From contig CM043962.1 of assembly GCA_014529385.2 (NCBI GenBank), positions 127,231,470 through 127,295,469 on the forward strand: a DNA stretch of 64,000 nucleotides, written 5' to 3'. The DNA is from Adiantum capillus-veneris (taxonomy: Eukaryota > Streptophyta > Polypodiopsida > Polypodiales > Pteridaceae). Below, in pieces: positions 10,847-20,084 of this stretch; within the stretch, counting starts at the first letter, position 1; every line of letters starts with the position of its first letter. The notes under the pieces were generated by a model. It was not told the DNA's origin. It saw only the letters and a program-made list of their open reading frames with translations, and ran no database searches. The position numbers were made by a program, and so were the translations under genes.

Positions 10847-11857
10847 AGACATCATACGCGTATGATGTCTTTTGTGTCAAAATGACTTCATATTGGTTGT
10901 GCTTGTAGCTGATAGTGTATACATGAGTATCATATGCTTGGATTTGAGTTTGGATCCCATTTGGTCAAGTTTTGGCCAGTTTAGTCCAGTTCAGGCTCTT
11001 GGCAAAATTTTGAAAGGGAATTGGATTTTATGATCCAAATTGGATAAAACTTGGTGGTTCACCTTCAAATGGCATGTAGATCACTTCTGTTTGGTGGTTG
11101 AAGCCCTGAGGTGCCAAAATCACATAGTGAGACATTATACGCGTATGATGTCTTTTAGTGTATTTTTGGACCAAATTTCTCTATAAGCTTGGATTTGGCT
11201 TTAGATAGGCTTATTCAGTGGATTTATGAAGTTTGGATAGATTTTGGGCTAAAAATGGCTCTGGAGACATCATACACGTATGATGTCTTTTTCATCAATT
11301 TTGCATGGGATTGGTTCTGTGGACTCCCCATGTACTAGTGAAGGACTGTCCCCTACTCAAATCTTGATTTGGACTTGAGTATGTTGAATTTGGGCTAAAA
11401 TAGGCTTTGGATGAAGGATTTTCCCTCAATTGGGCTAATGGGGTGATCCATTTGACCAAATGGTTCCAAACTTCATATGTAGCATGTATTAGATATATAT
11501 AATGGATGTATGATGTCAAATGAGCAGTTTTGGCTCTGTAAGTACAAATAGACATTATACGCGTATGATGTCTTTTGTGTCAAAATGGTGCTTTTTGGTT
11601 CCAGATAGCTTATAGATGTGTTAATCAACAATCCTACAAAGTTTCAATGAGTTTGGAGTTATTTTGACAAAATTAGGACCAAAAATCAATTTTATGGCCT
11701 AATTTGCGTCTTTTTGGTTTTCCTTGGGTTTTCTAACTCCAATTCTCATGATACTTGGTTCATAGGATGTGATTAACATGTGGAATGAGGCTATGCACTC
11801 AAATGTTGAAATGGATGTGAAATTCATGCTGTGAGACATCATACGCGTATGATGTCT
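10847..11857 (-). repeat. Palindrome array 2, leader of the 709-codon ORF
   Basis: Five 24-bp palindromes lie at 10847-10870, 11130-11153, 11265-11288, 11550-11573 and 11834-11857. The unit is the 12-nt arm AGACATCATACG followed directly by its reverse complement. Copies 1 and 5 are perfect. Copies 2 and 4 have T for C at arm position 7. Copy 3 has CACG in place of the central CGCG. Start-to-start spacings are 283, 135, 285 and 284 bp. The sequence between them is AT-rich and only weakly repeated, whereas the palindromes are nearly invariant. The first lies 167 bp upstream of the ORF start, matching the gag leader. Confidence 0.92.
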
Positions 11858-13500
11858 TTTCTTGAAATGTTGGTCTTTTTGTGCAAAGAATGCTTTGTGC
11901 TAGTTCCCTAAGCCCTGCTAACTAGTTTTCAACTTAAAAAGTCATTAGTTTAGCTAAAAAGCCCCCTTATAGGCATTCCAGTCTCCGAAGTCGTCTTTTT
12001 GCCTTGGAGTTGAATTTCTTCAACTTTTCTTCTCAAGAGTTGCATTTCCAGCTCATTGGATATGTTGTGAAGCCACCTATTTGGTTGAACTTGACTTTGG
12101 CTCCCCGTTCTCCATCTTTCTCCATTTGGTTGCCCGAAAGCGTCTTTTTCACCATCGGTAAGTGAATCAGCTTTCTTTTGGGTTTTGCTTGCAAACATAA
12201 GTCATCCATGTATATTTGAAGTTGCTTGTGAAGTTTCATTTCATTCGGTCGTCAATTTCAGACGTTATGCCAAAATGACGCTTTGTGTGTCCGCAGCCGA
12301 ATCGGTTGTTCCGACCTACTTTTGGTGGTCCAAACCTGGAGATACTCCATGGTTGCATTGTCCTTGATGTGGTTGAACTTCCTGTGAAGTTTCGTGTCGT
12401 TTCGACAACTTTTTCCTGTTTGCCTCTTGCAGGCTCTGTTGACCTAGGGTTTTTCAAGTCGTTCTTTCTCGAGCTTTGAGTGTTAGAAACCCATCTTCTA
12501 TGCTAGGGTAACCCACCTCTAAGTTCTTGCAAGGTTTGGTTAGGCGGTTGTGCCCCTACCTAGCGTTCTTCCCCATTCCCCGTCTGCTCTTGTTTCTTGG
12601 TTTTGGTCAGTTTTCGCGACAAAAGTTAACGATAAGCATCAAAAGCTTATGGCAACGAGTCTACCTCTCATGTATGGTGTCCTCTGAGCTCTCGTAGCAG
12701 TCGTAGAAGGCGGTAGAAGGTCGGATGCTCATGTGTGCTCTTTGCTCTCTCCAAGAAGGTAATAGTGGAAATGAGCTTGAAAGTGAAGTGAAAAATACTT
12801 AACTTCGGACTTCCCGGATCACTTGTTACCAAATTTGACATGTGCTCCTATCTCGTCGTGAAATGCACTTTAGGATTTGAAATTTCTCAATTTGGACTCC
12901 GTTTGACCTGTTTCTGAGAAATCTGTCCACTTTGCCAAAATTCTGTCATTTCGGGCTTTCCGCAACTTTTTCAGAATTGTACCCAATTTTTACCATGGGT
13001 TCCCTTGTCATTAGGACCATCACCGTCTATTATTTTCTTTTTTCTGATCTCATTTCACCTGCTTTTTTATTTTTCTTTTACTTTTATTAAGAAAATCATA
13101 AAAAATAAAGGAAAATAGCAAATTGAAGCCAAAAAATTCCAAACATACACGATAAATAGCTGGTAACCCTGTGTATATGAATATACACTTATTTGTGATT
13201 TCTGGACTTGGATTACCACTTTTTTCCACTTTTTAGCTCCAAACACACTCTTATTTAATGATATTTACACGTCTAGAGACCCAAATTCATCATTTGATCT
13301 CTTCTTGTTGCAAAACAAGGTATATAAGGGCATAAATATTATCAATATCCGCAATCAAACATAAAAATTGCAAAATCATGTAAGACACTGCCCTTGTAAT
13401 ATAATTTTTGTTTTTCTTTGTTTTTGGCGCTTGTAGCTGCTTTGTAACTCCTGTATACCTGTATACCTCCCCCCCTCCTAGTCTGAGTCCTCCCGGACGA
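11858..13500. other. Non-coding spacer of the giant element
   Basis: No family is recognised. A 23-nt exact copy of the RT active-site DNA, also at 17236-17258, lies at 12195-12217 within a short minus-strand frame reading IYMDDLC. The rest is AT-rich spacer with an A/T-dense stretch at 13030-13120. It could hold a promoter or splice site for the downstream accessory ORF, but I cannot point to one. Confidence 0.4.
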
Positions 13501-14040
13501 CTATGAAGTGTCTGTGGGCGAAGCATTGTAGTTGTTTTGGTCATAAGTTCCCCATGCAATTGTAGAGCGATGATACAACAGTCTTTCCAATAAAGCTGCT
13601 CTTTTTTTGATTGAAGGATTGGTGGTCGGGTTTTGGGTTGGTTTTGGCACTTCGGTAGTAGAATCAGTCGATGGATTCTTCTTTACCTTGTTGTTCTTTT
13701 TCACAATCCAAATCTGCTTCCGCTTTGCTTGTGCTTGCCACAAACTCTTTGCGACCCAAACCTGCTTTGTTCTTTGTGTTGATTTCCTCGCCTTGAAATA
13801 CCTAGGAGTTTCCGTGGATTGTACTGAAGGGAGTTCCTGTTTACAATTCTTTGGGATCCAAATTTGCTTGCTATAGCTTTGTGCCGTCATGAACTTCTTT
13901 GGAATCCAGATCTGTTTCACTGTCCTTGATTGTCTGGAATCACTCTGTTGTCTGGTATTGAAGACTCTGTTTTCCACCTTTGTGTTCTCTGGCACAACCT
14001 TTTTGGTCTCCATACCAACGTTGACTCCGTTTTTTCCCAA
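13501..14040 (-). CDS. Basic ORF with repeated KQ(I/V)W(I/V)xK motif
   Basis: A 179-codon frame, probably the shifted continuation of the second-protease ORF just upstream (the frames change near 14035). It is rich in Lys, Gln, Thr and Asn and carries four copies of a heptad-like motif: KQIWIPK twice, KQVWVAK and KQIWIVK, encoded near 13910, 13860, 13757 and 13708. Similar WVPK-type repeats occur in linker regions of some plant retroelement polyproteins. There is no catalytic motif. A nucleic-acid-binding or structural role would be a guess from the basic composition. Confidence 0.5.
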   Translation of the reverse strand: MGKNGVNVGMETKKVVPENTKVENRVFNTRQQSDSRQSRTVKQIWIPKKFMTAQSYSKQIWIPKNCKQELPSVQSTETPRYFKARKSTQRTKQVWVAKSLWQAQAKRKQIWIVKKNNKVKKNPSTDSTTEVPKPTQNPTTNPSIKKRAALLERLLYHRSTIAWGTYDQNNYNASPTDTS

Positions 14041-14900
14041 GGTTGAGCTGTTATATTATTGCTTGTCTTCCTTATCCACTGTTGAGCATTCCTCGTCGAA
14101 GAGTAATCCGGTTGTATAGAAACTTTTGGTTGCCATTGCTTCTTCTTTTTCTCTGGTTGTTGTTTACCTTTGTCTTTGGATTCGTCCTTTGGAGTTGGCT
14201 CTTCTCCTTTGGTGAACTTAACTGATTGACTTTCACCTTCGTATTTGATAAGCACTGATTTAGAACTCCAGTCAATCATTGCATTGTATTGCTTCTACCA
14301 TGGTTGTCCTAACAATAATGGATGTTGTGTAGCTTGGTCTTCAACCACGTAAAACATATGAGGATACACATACTGGTTAATCTGTATATGTAAAACTGTG
14401 CATCCGACAGTTTTGATTGAATTCTCAGAGTAACTCTTTAACTCTTGCTTGGCAGTCTGTAGTTTAGTGTCATTTGTCAATTGTCTATACAAACTGAGTG
14501 AAAGTAGGTTAGCTTGAGCTCCTGAATCCAATAGTGCTCTGGCTTTGATTTGGTTGGTTCCTACTTTGCATTCAATGATGGGTTCTTCTTTGTCATTATC
14601 CATTTCTGTTATACTGACTGCGTTTATTCGTATTGCTCCTTCATTGCACTGTTTCTGACGCAGTAGTCTTCTGTTCTCCATTCTTTCCTTCGCCTCTGCT
14701 TGCGCTTCCTCCAAAATCTTTTTCTTTTTCTGGACACGCAGCTTTTCTTGATGTATTTTGAGAAGCATGTCTTGGGTTAGCGGCAAAAGATACTTTTTCA
14801 CTCTGCATCCACTAATCCAATTGGGCATTTCTTCTCCGTCTAATGTAGCAAGCTTGACGGCTCCACTTGGTGATAGATCTTTAATCACCAGAGGTCCCAT
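13917..14900 (-). pseudogene. Integrase tail fused to a second retropepsin domain
   Basis: One frame, broken by TAG at 14292-14294. Residues 1-42 match the C-terminal beta domain of Ty3 integrases (GPLVIKDLSPSGAVKLATLDGE). A charged helical linker follows (KKKKILEEAQAEAKERMENR). Then comes a complete aspartic-protease half: ARALLDSGAQANLLSL with the catalytic Asp of DSG at 14520-14528, a FYVVEDQATQHPLLLGQPW strand resembling the retropepsin ILG block, and, past the stop, NAMIDWSSKSVLI. This domain lies downstream of integrase, whereas the element's canonical protease lies upstream of RT. A basic tail (KGKQQPEKKKKQWQPK) ends the frame. The two proteases differ in sequence (DSGAQ here, DSGAG upstream), so this is not a recent duplication. 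Confidence 0.75.
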
Positions 14901-14927
14901 CCCTCGCTTTTTAAGCTTCTTAGCATG

Positions 14928-15404
14928 CTATTTCAGAGTGTAAACTAGGACATAGTCCCCAACCTTAAACTCTTTAGTCCGCACATGCTTATCAAAAAAT
15001 TCCCTTTGTCGCCTTTTTTGAGCATAGATAGAAGCTACTGCTTTTAGGCGAAGCTCATCTAGCTTTTCCAGGTCATCTATTCTATCAGAAAGCTCGTGCC
15101 CTGTCCACTCTATATCCTTAGCCACCCTTAAGGTTGAAATCAAGAATTCTATTGGTAAGATAGCATTTAGCCCAAAAACCATGTTATATGGAGTCGTTCC
15201 TATTGATGTTTTATATGCTACCCTATATGCCCATAATGTTGAATGCAACTTCTGGTCCCAGTCAGTTCTTGACTCAGATACAATCTTCGTAAGGACCGTG
15301 CATATGGTTTTGTTTGTTGCTTCAGCTTGTCCGTTTGCTTGTGGATGATACGGGGCTGATTTCCTATGGATTACCATAAATTCATCTAGAAGGATCTCTA
15401 TCAC
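14928..15404 (-). CDS. Integrase, C-terminal catalytic part (giant element)
   Basis: Continues the catalytic core. HPQANGQAEATNKT carries the third acidic residue of the DDE triad, WAYRVAYKTSIGTTPYNMVFG follows, then a basic helix with RQREFFDKH and a KVGDYVLVY strand. It is separated from the preceding integrase frame by a frameshift at about 15407. It ends in TAG at 14928, beyond which the same frame continues into the integrase tail and second protease. The TAG most simply replaced a sense codon, possibly CAG. Integrase joins element cDNA to host DNA in the nucleus. Confidence 0.85.
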   Translation of the reverse strand: MIEILLDEFMVIHRKSAPYHPQANGQAEATNKTICTVLTKIVSESRTDWDQKLHSTLWAYRVAYKTSIGTTPYNMVFGLNAILPIEFLISTLRVAKDIEWTGHELSDRIDDLEKLDELRLKAVASIYAQKRRQREFFDKHVRTKEFKVGDYVLVYTLK

Positions 15405-15409
15405 TTCAT

Positions 15410-16921
15410 TTATAAATGTGTGCCTCGATCACTCACAATTTCTATTGGCAATCCATATCGTACAAAGACGTATTCATATAGAAATTGTGCCGTGGTCCTG
15501 GCATCTGCTTTTTGAGTTGCCTTTGCTTCGACCCACTTTGTTAGATAGTCTGTAGCCACAACGATGTATTGTGCATGAGTCTTATATGCAGGAGGTGAAA
15601 TGGGTCCGACATAATCAATCCCCCATTTTGCAAAAGCTCTTGCCCCCATCATTGGTCTAAGCGGCATATCATCTCTTTTAAGTGGTACTTTGGTCCGCTG
15701 ACAGTCATCGCACCGTTTAACGTATTCCTCAGCGTCCATATGTAATGTTGGCCACCATATTCCTGCGGCTAAGACAAGTTTTGCTGTCTTATCACCTGAG
15801 AAATGGCCTCCACCTACTCCTCCATGAGCTTGCTCTAGTATTATCACATACTCAGTCTCTGATGCGCAAATCCTAAGCTGGTTGTCTTTACATCTCTTAT
15901 AGAGTTGATCTCCTATTAAAGCGTAATCTCTAGCTTCTGTCTCTACAGATTTCTGACGAGCTTTTGACGTTCCTTCTGGGAAAGTTCTATTTGTGAGATA
16001 TTCAAGAATATACTGACTCCATTCTGGAGCGATCATTATCTGATATAATGTCGAATACTCTGCTGGCGGTTTTGATGAACATACAGTGACATATTCATGT
16101 ACGCTTTCTTTCATTCCTGGCCAATAGACTCCCAATTGTAACAAATTCCTATATGTGTTCCTTCTTGAACAATGAAATGCACATTCCTGAACATGTGCTT
16201 CGTGCAGATACATATTATATTCCTCAGGATTGATGCATAGTCGTAAAACATGATCATTTCCCAATTGATACAACCTTCCTGCAACCAATTGAAGATTCTT
16301 GGATTGCTGAATAGCAATATGTTTCTGGTTGTATTCTCTTCTATCGAACTCTCCTCCATAGGTTAATAGGTTAACGACATTTTGAGACCACTTCGGTATC
16401 ATTTCTATGTTGAACAAGTACGCGTCTGGCATGTCGTCATCTACTCCTATAGGGTCTTCTCCATTCGTCAATCGCGAAAGATGATCAGCTCTAAGATGTG
16501 TTTTTCCTTTCTTTACTACTACCGTGAAGTCGAATTCCAGTAAGATAATGAACCATCTCACTATTCTCCCGGTATTGCATGGTTTATTCACTAGGTAGAG
16601 CAAGGCTTGGTGATCCGTAAAAAACACAAACTTGTTGGCTAGAAGATAATGCCGAAATTTCTTCACAGCATATATCATTCCTAATCCTTCTCGCTCTGTT
16701 GTGGTGTAATTCTTCTCTGCATTGTTGAGCTGTCGACTGGCGTAACAGATAGGAAAATCCATGTTTCCTTCTTCTGGCTGAGCCAGAATGCATCCTATTG
16801 CATATGCCGAAGCATCTATATGCACATGGAATATCTTCTCCCAATCTGGTGATTTCAAGACTGGAGCAGTAATGAGTGCCTCTTTCAATTTCTTGAACGA
16901 TTCCTCACACTCTCTGTCCAT
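15410..16921 (-). CDS. RNase H and integrase N-terminal part with duplicated zinc-binding module
   Basis: Residues about 28-140 are RNase H: HVHIDASAYAIGCILAQ with the first Asp, TTTEREGLGMIYAVKKFRHY with the Glu, FFTDHQALLYL with the next Asp. Residues about 210-282 and 324-407 are two successive copies of the integrase zinc-binding (H2C2) region. The second is canonical (EQAHGGVGGGHFSGDKTAKL, then CDDCQR). The first is recognisable from its spacing and YWPGM/YV block but has CSSK where a Cys pair is expected. The catalytic core follows with WGIDYVGP and IVSDRGTHL supplying two of the three acidic residues; the third lies in the next frame. The start overlaps the RT frame by 37 bp in another phase, so a frameshift separates them. 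No chromodomain follows, which fits the non-chromovirus branch. Confidence 0.88.
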   Translation of the reverse strand: MDRECEESFKKLKEALITAPVLKSPDWEKIFHVHIDASAYAIGCILAQPEEGNMDFPICYASRQLNNAEKNYTTTEREGLGMIYAVKKFRHYLLANKFVFFTDHQALLYLVNKPCNTGRIVRWFIILLEFDFTVVVKKGKTHLRADHLSRLTNGEDPIGVDDDMPDAYLFNIEMIPKWSQNVVNLLTYGGEFDRREYNQKHIAIQQSKNLQLVAGRLYQLGNDHVLRLCINPEEYNMYLHEAHVQECAFHCSRRNTYRNLLQLGVYWPGMKESVHEYVTVCSSKPPAEYSTLYQIMIAPEWSQYILEYLTNRTFPEGTSKARQKSVETEARDYALIGDQLYKRCKDNQLRICASETEYVIILEQAHGGVGGGHFSGDKTAKLVLAAGIWWPTLHMDAEEYVKRCDDCQRTKVPLKRDDMPLRPMMGARAFAKWGIDYVGPISPPAYKTHAQYIVVATDYLTKWVEAKATQKADARTTAQFLYEYVFVRYGLPIEIVSDRGTHL

Positions 16922-17748
16922 TCAAAGTTCACTATTAGCCTGTAAAGTGGTTGGCCTATTATAGCGTACATGTAAATGAATCGTCTATAATATCCGCAAT
17001 GTCCCATAAAGCTCTGTACTTGTTTCGCATTGGTTGGTCTAGGCATATCCACTATAACTTTTATCTTCTCTAAATCCGTGGATATTCCGTTTTGTGAGAC
17101 AATATGTCCCAGAATTCTGCCCTGTCGGACCATAAACACACATTTCTCAGGATTGAGACAAATGCGATATGTCCTACATTTCTCAAATACTTTTCTTAGG
17201 TGTTCTAGATGCTCATCTCTCAGAAGAGAATGTACACATAAGTCATCCATGTATATTTCTAGAAACAACCTTAAGTATTCTTTGAAAGCATGCGTCATCA
17301 GCCTCTGGAAGGTTGCGGGAGCATTGGTTAGACCAAAAGGCATAACCCGATAAGCATAAATTCCCCACTCCGTTGCAAAAGCTGTTTTATGTTGATCTTC
17401 CAGTGCTATGGCTAGCTGGTTATATCCTGAAAAACCATCAAGAAAAGAGTATGCTGTTTTCCCTGATACACGCTCTAGAACATGATCAGTTATCGGCAAG
17501 GGATAATTGTCCCTGATTGTTGCAGCATTCACTTTCTTTAAGTTGACACACACTCGGAGTTTTCCGTTCTTCTTGGGTACTACCACAATCGGAGATACCC
17601 AATCGGTGTGTTCAATCTCGTATATGAATTCAGCTTCCATTAGCTTATCTATCTCTTCTTTGATTCGCTTAGCAAATGTATCATTATATGTGTATGGTCT
17701 CTGTCTGCTAGGCTTTGCGTCTTGTTTTGTGGGATTGTGTGTTGGCAT
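16885..17748 (-). CDS. Reverse transcriptase of the giant Athila/Tat-like element
   Basis: A Ty3/gypsy RT palm-fingers region: WVSPIVVVPKKNGKLRVCV, SFLDGFSGYNQLAIALED, FATEWGIYAYRVMPFGLTNA, and the catalytic YMDD box (IYMDDLC, DNA at 17236-17258), then GHIVSQNGIS and a FMGHCGYYRRFI connection block. The DGFSGYNQ wording and the lack of a chromodomain downstream place it with non-chromovirus (Athila/Tat) elements. RT copies element RNA into cDNA in virus-like particles. The frame overlaps the protease ORF by about 100 bp, with RT similarity crossing frames near 17720-17755, which indicates one frameshift. It is otherwise intact, so decay is moderate. Confidence 0.9.
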   Translation of the reverse strand: MPTHNPTKQDAKPSRQRPYTYNDTFAKRIKEEIDKLMEAEFIYEIEHTDWVSPIVVVPKKNGKLRVCVNLKKVNAATIRDNYPLPITDHVLERVSGKTAYSFLDGFSGYNQLAIALEDQHKTAFATEWGIYAYRVMPFGLTNAPATFQRLMTHAFKEYLRLFLEIYMDDLCVHSLLRDEHLEHLRKVFEKCRTYRICLNPEKCVFMVRQGRILGHIVSQNGISTDLEKIKVIVDMPRPTNAKQVQSFMGHCGYYRRFIYMYAIIGQPLYRLIVNFEWTESVRNRSRN

Positions 17749-20018
17749 ATCGATGGGTCAACTCCCTTTAAGTCCTTATAAGACCATGCAAACACATCCC
17801 TATACTCTCTGAGAAGACTCAAAAGTCTCTCTTCCTCGCCTGGAGACAAATCTGTGGCTATGTACACCGGTCTAGGTGTCTCACCTGGAGCTGCTAAATC
17901 AACTGTTTTTGCATCCTCCGGTCCGTCATAAGATTCGTTCTCCCTTCTCTCTCGAATAGGTTGGGTTAATACCACCTTCCTATCCTCTATTGTGAATTTC
18001 CTATAGTGAGAGGGAACATCCATGTTTTCCTTGATTTTGGCGTTTTCGTGCTCTCCACTCTCAATTTCTGTCGTCCAAACTTCTTTCAGAGTTTTCTTGA
18101 GCTCTCTGTACTTGTTTCTACGTTCTAACTTGGACTCCGTGTGTTCTCTGTTGTGCTTGTTCTTTTCTGATTTTTCTGTTTCTGTTTTCGTTCCATTCCT
18201 TTGAACTTGATTTCTTGAGCCTCTTTTGTTTTTTCGTAAGCTCTTTTGATCATTGCCTCTCATTCTTCCAGAAACCTTGTCCTTAACACAATCTTCCGCC
18301 TTTACTAGCATTAGGAATTGATTTTTTCCTCTTATTCTAGGCATCGGATTGGTTCTAACCCCCTTTGTTTTTCTCTTTGCTCTATAGCATTTCTGGCGTT
18401 GTTTAGTTTGGTTCGAAAAATCATAAAATCGGACATCCATTATAGTTTCTTCGTTTCCGCTTGAATTGTCCGTTGACTCGTTGTCTGCTTCATTTCCCCA
18501 CTCTGGATGATCGGGAATGTCGTGAAACACCTTTTCTTCATCTTCCTTTTCCAGTGTATCGTTCTTTTCAGTTTCTTTTTCGAGTACAGTTCTCAACATG
18601 AAGTACGGAACCACGTCGTACCCGTCCTTGTTGCAAAATTTCGTTGTGGGACCATCCAGAATTGCACAAACATCTAGGGTTGCTAGAATGTGTGTCCATT
18701 CTAATGGTTCAAGTGTGTCCTCTGGAAAGGGTTCTCCTATATAAGTTTCGTCTTCGATGGCCCTTTCTAAAACACATTCTTCTCGCCTCAGACTTTCACA
18801 TTTCAAGGCTCCACACATCCATAACTCCTTGGGCTTACCTAACCAAGCTGGAAATTCGGATCCCGCCAAAGTAGCTGAATCAAACTCCTCTACCGGTGTT
18901 CGGTTCACATCTTTGTAGCTATGGTCTCTCAGGTTCACACGTGTAGTGGTTTCCATATTTCTCAGGTATATGTGATCGTAGCCCCAATCTTGGACCATTT
19001 TCAACTGTCTCATGAATGGTCTTCCCAATATGATATCATAGTTATTCTCCTTGCCAAAATCGACAATAGCAAAAGTATGTTCGTATTCAATGCCGCAAGA
19101 AGTCACTACGACTTTCTCTAATAACCCCATAGGTTTCTCCATGTGTCCATCTGCTAATTGGAGTTTCAACCTAGTCTTCCTTATTGCTGGTTTCCCCCAT
19201 TTTTTCCAGATTTCTTTTGTAGCAATGGCTACCCCAGCTCCGCTGTCTAGTATTGCCATCGTGTTCACTCCTTGGAATTCAACTGGTAAGGTTGTATTCC
19301 CCTCTTCACCTTCGCAATACTCTCCGACCTTGTTTAAGGGTACAGGCTTAGCGTTCTTTTGTGGTTTACTCAGCTCTTGTATACCCTCTTGCAGTCTCGA
19401 TGTTGGGTCTTTTATCCCAAATTTCTCCAAGCATTTTCCTACAGTGGTCCACATATGTGGTCTTAGCCTCAAAAGCTCAGCTAGAGTGATAGTGCATGTC
19501 ACTGGTGTTGACAAGATCTCTATCAATCCTTGCGAGTCCATGACTTTTTCTGATGAGATTCTTCGTGAGGGAAGTGCTCTAGTCTCGGATTTTGCTTCAT
19601 ACTCTCCTAAGTATGAAGGTAAGGTATTCAGTGAGTGAGGTTTGCTCTCCATTGTTCTAACAGAGCCCCCATCTCCCCAGTAAGATTGCAGATCCAAGTC
19701 CACTTGAGATCCTGCCTCAAATTCCACTATGGGAGGATTCCTGATGTCCTTTTCCCAATTTGTCTGATTAGCTTGGCAACTTAGCTCGTTTGCAAAGTTT
19801 GCCTCTCTCACTTGTTTCCAAAATTCATTGTAATCCTCATCTCTTCCGTAAGACCTCTGTATGACTGGATGAAAACTCTCTATCTCCTGATCGGTTGTGT
19901 TCAATACTATGCGGTCATCCTTGTGTGTATTTTCAGGCTTTTGTGCACTGGGAGTCTTTTCAGCTACCCGTGAAATGATAGTCTCTTGCTGAATTGGGTT
20001 TTCCGTTCCACAATTCAT
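17649..20018 (-). CDS. Protease-containing ORF of the giant element (gag-pol continuation)
   Basis: A 789-codon frame in the same phase as gag, separated from it only by TAG (20085-20087), fifteen codons and TAA. Reading Gln at both stops would give one gag-pol frame. A block ITLAELLRLRPHMW resembles the helix that precedes protease in plant Ty3 polyproteins. The canonical retropepsin is at about residues 245-355: AILDSGAGVAIA with catalytic Asp near residue 256 and YDIILGRPFM as the flap-distal block. The remaining 400 residues form a long acidic then basic linker of unknown role, unusually long for a Ty3 polyprotein. The end (GVDPSICQHTIP) is the segment that normally leads into RT, where the frame changes. 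Confidence 0.85.
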   Translation of the reverse strand: MNCGTENPIQQETIISRVAEKTPSAQKPENTHKDDRIVLNTTDQEIESFHPVIQRSYGRDEDYNEFWKQVREANFANELSCQANQTNWEKDIRNPPIVEFEAGSQVDLDLQSYWGDGGSVRTMESKPHSLNTLPSYLGEYEAKSETRALPSRRISSEKVMDSQGLIEILSTPVTCTITLAELLRLRPHMWTTVGKCLEKFGIKDPTSRLQEGIQELSKPQKNAKPVPLNKVGEYCEGEEGNTTLPVEFQGVNTMAILDSGAGVAIATKEIWKKWGKPAIRKTRLKLQLADGHMEKPMGLLEKVVVTSCGIEYEHTFAIVDFGKENNYDIILGRPFMRQLKMVQDWGYDHIYLRNMETTTRVNLRDHSYKDVNRTPVEEFDSATLAGSEFPAWLGKPKELWMCGALKCESLRREECVLERAIEDETYIGEPFPEDTLEPLEWTHILATLDVCAILDGPTTKFCNKDGYDVVPYFMLRTVLEKETEKNDTLEKEDEEKVFHDIPDHPEWGNEADNESTDNSSGNEETIMDVRFYDFSNQTKQRQKCYRAKRKTKGVRTNPMPRIRGKNQFLMLVKAEDCVKDKVSGRMRGNDQKSLRKNKRGSRNQVQRNGTKTETEKSEKNKHNREHTESKLERRNKYRELKKTLKEVWTTEIESGEHENAKIKENMDVPSHYRKFTIEDRKVVLTQPIRERRENESYDGPEDAKTVDLAAPGETPRPVYIATDLSPGEEERLLSLLREYRDVFAWSYKDLKGVDPSICQHTIPQNKTQSLADRDHTHIMIHLLSESKKR

Positions 20019-20084
20019 TGTTTCTCTTGGTGGTTCTTATAAGGCTTGTGCAGTCTCGATCATTCTCTGGCACATTTCAAGTCT

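Noticed and set aside
10847-11857. Palindrome array as a CRISPR array
   Set aside because: Spacing of 135-285 bp, palindromic units with diverged homologous spacers, plant retroelement context and no cas genes.
19051-19638. A 195-codon plus-strand frame
   Set aside because: Lies antisense to the protease ORF with its clear retropepsin motifs; no independent support.
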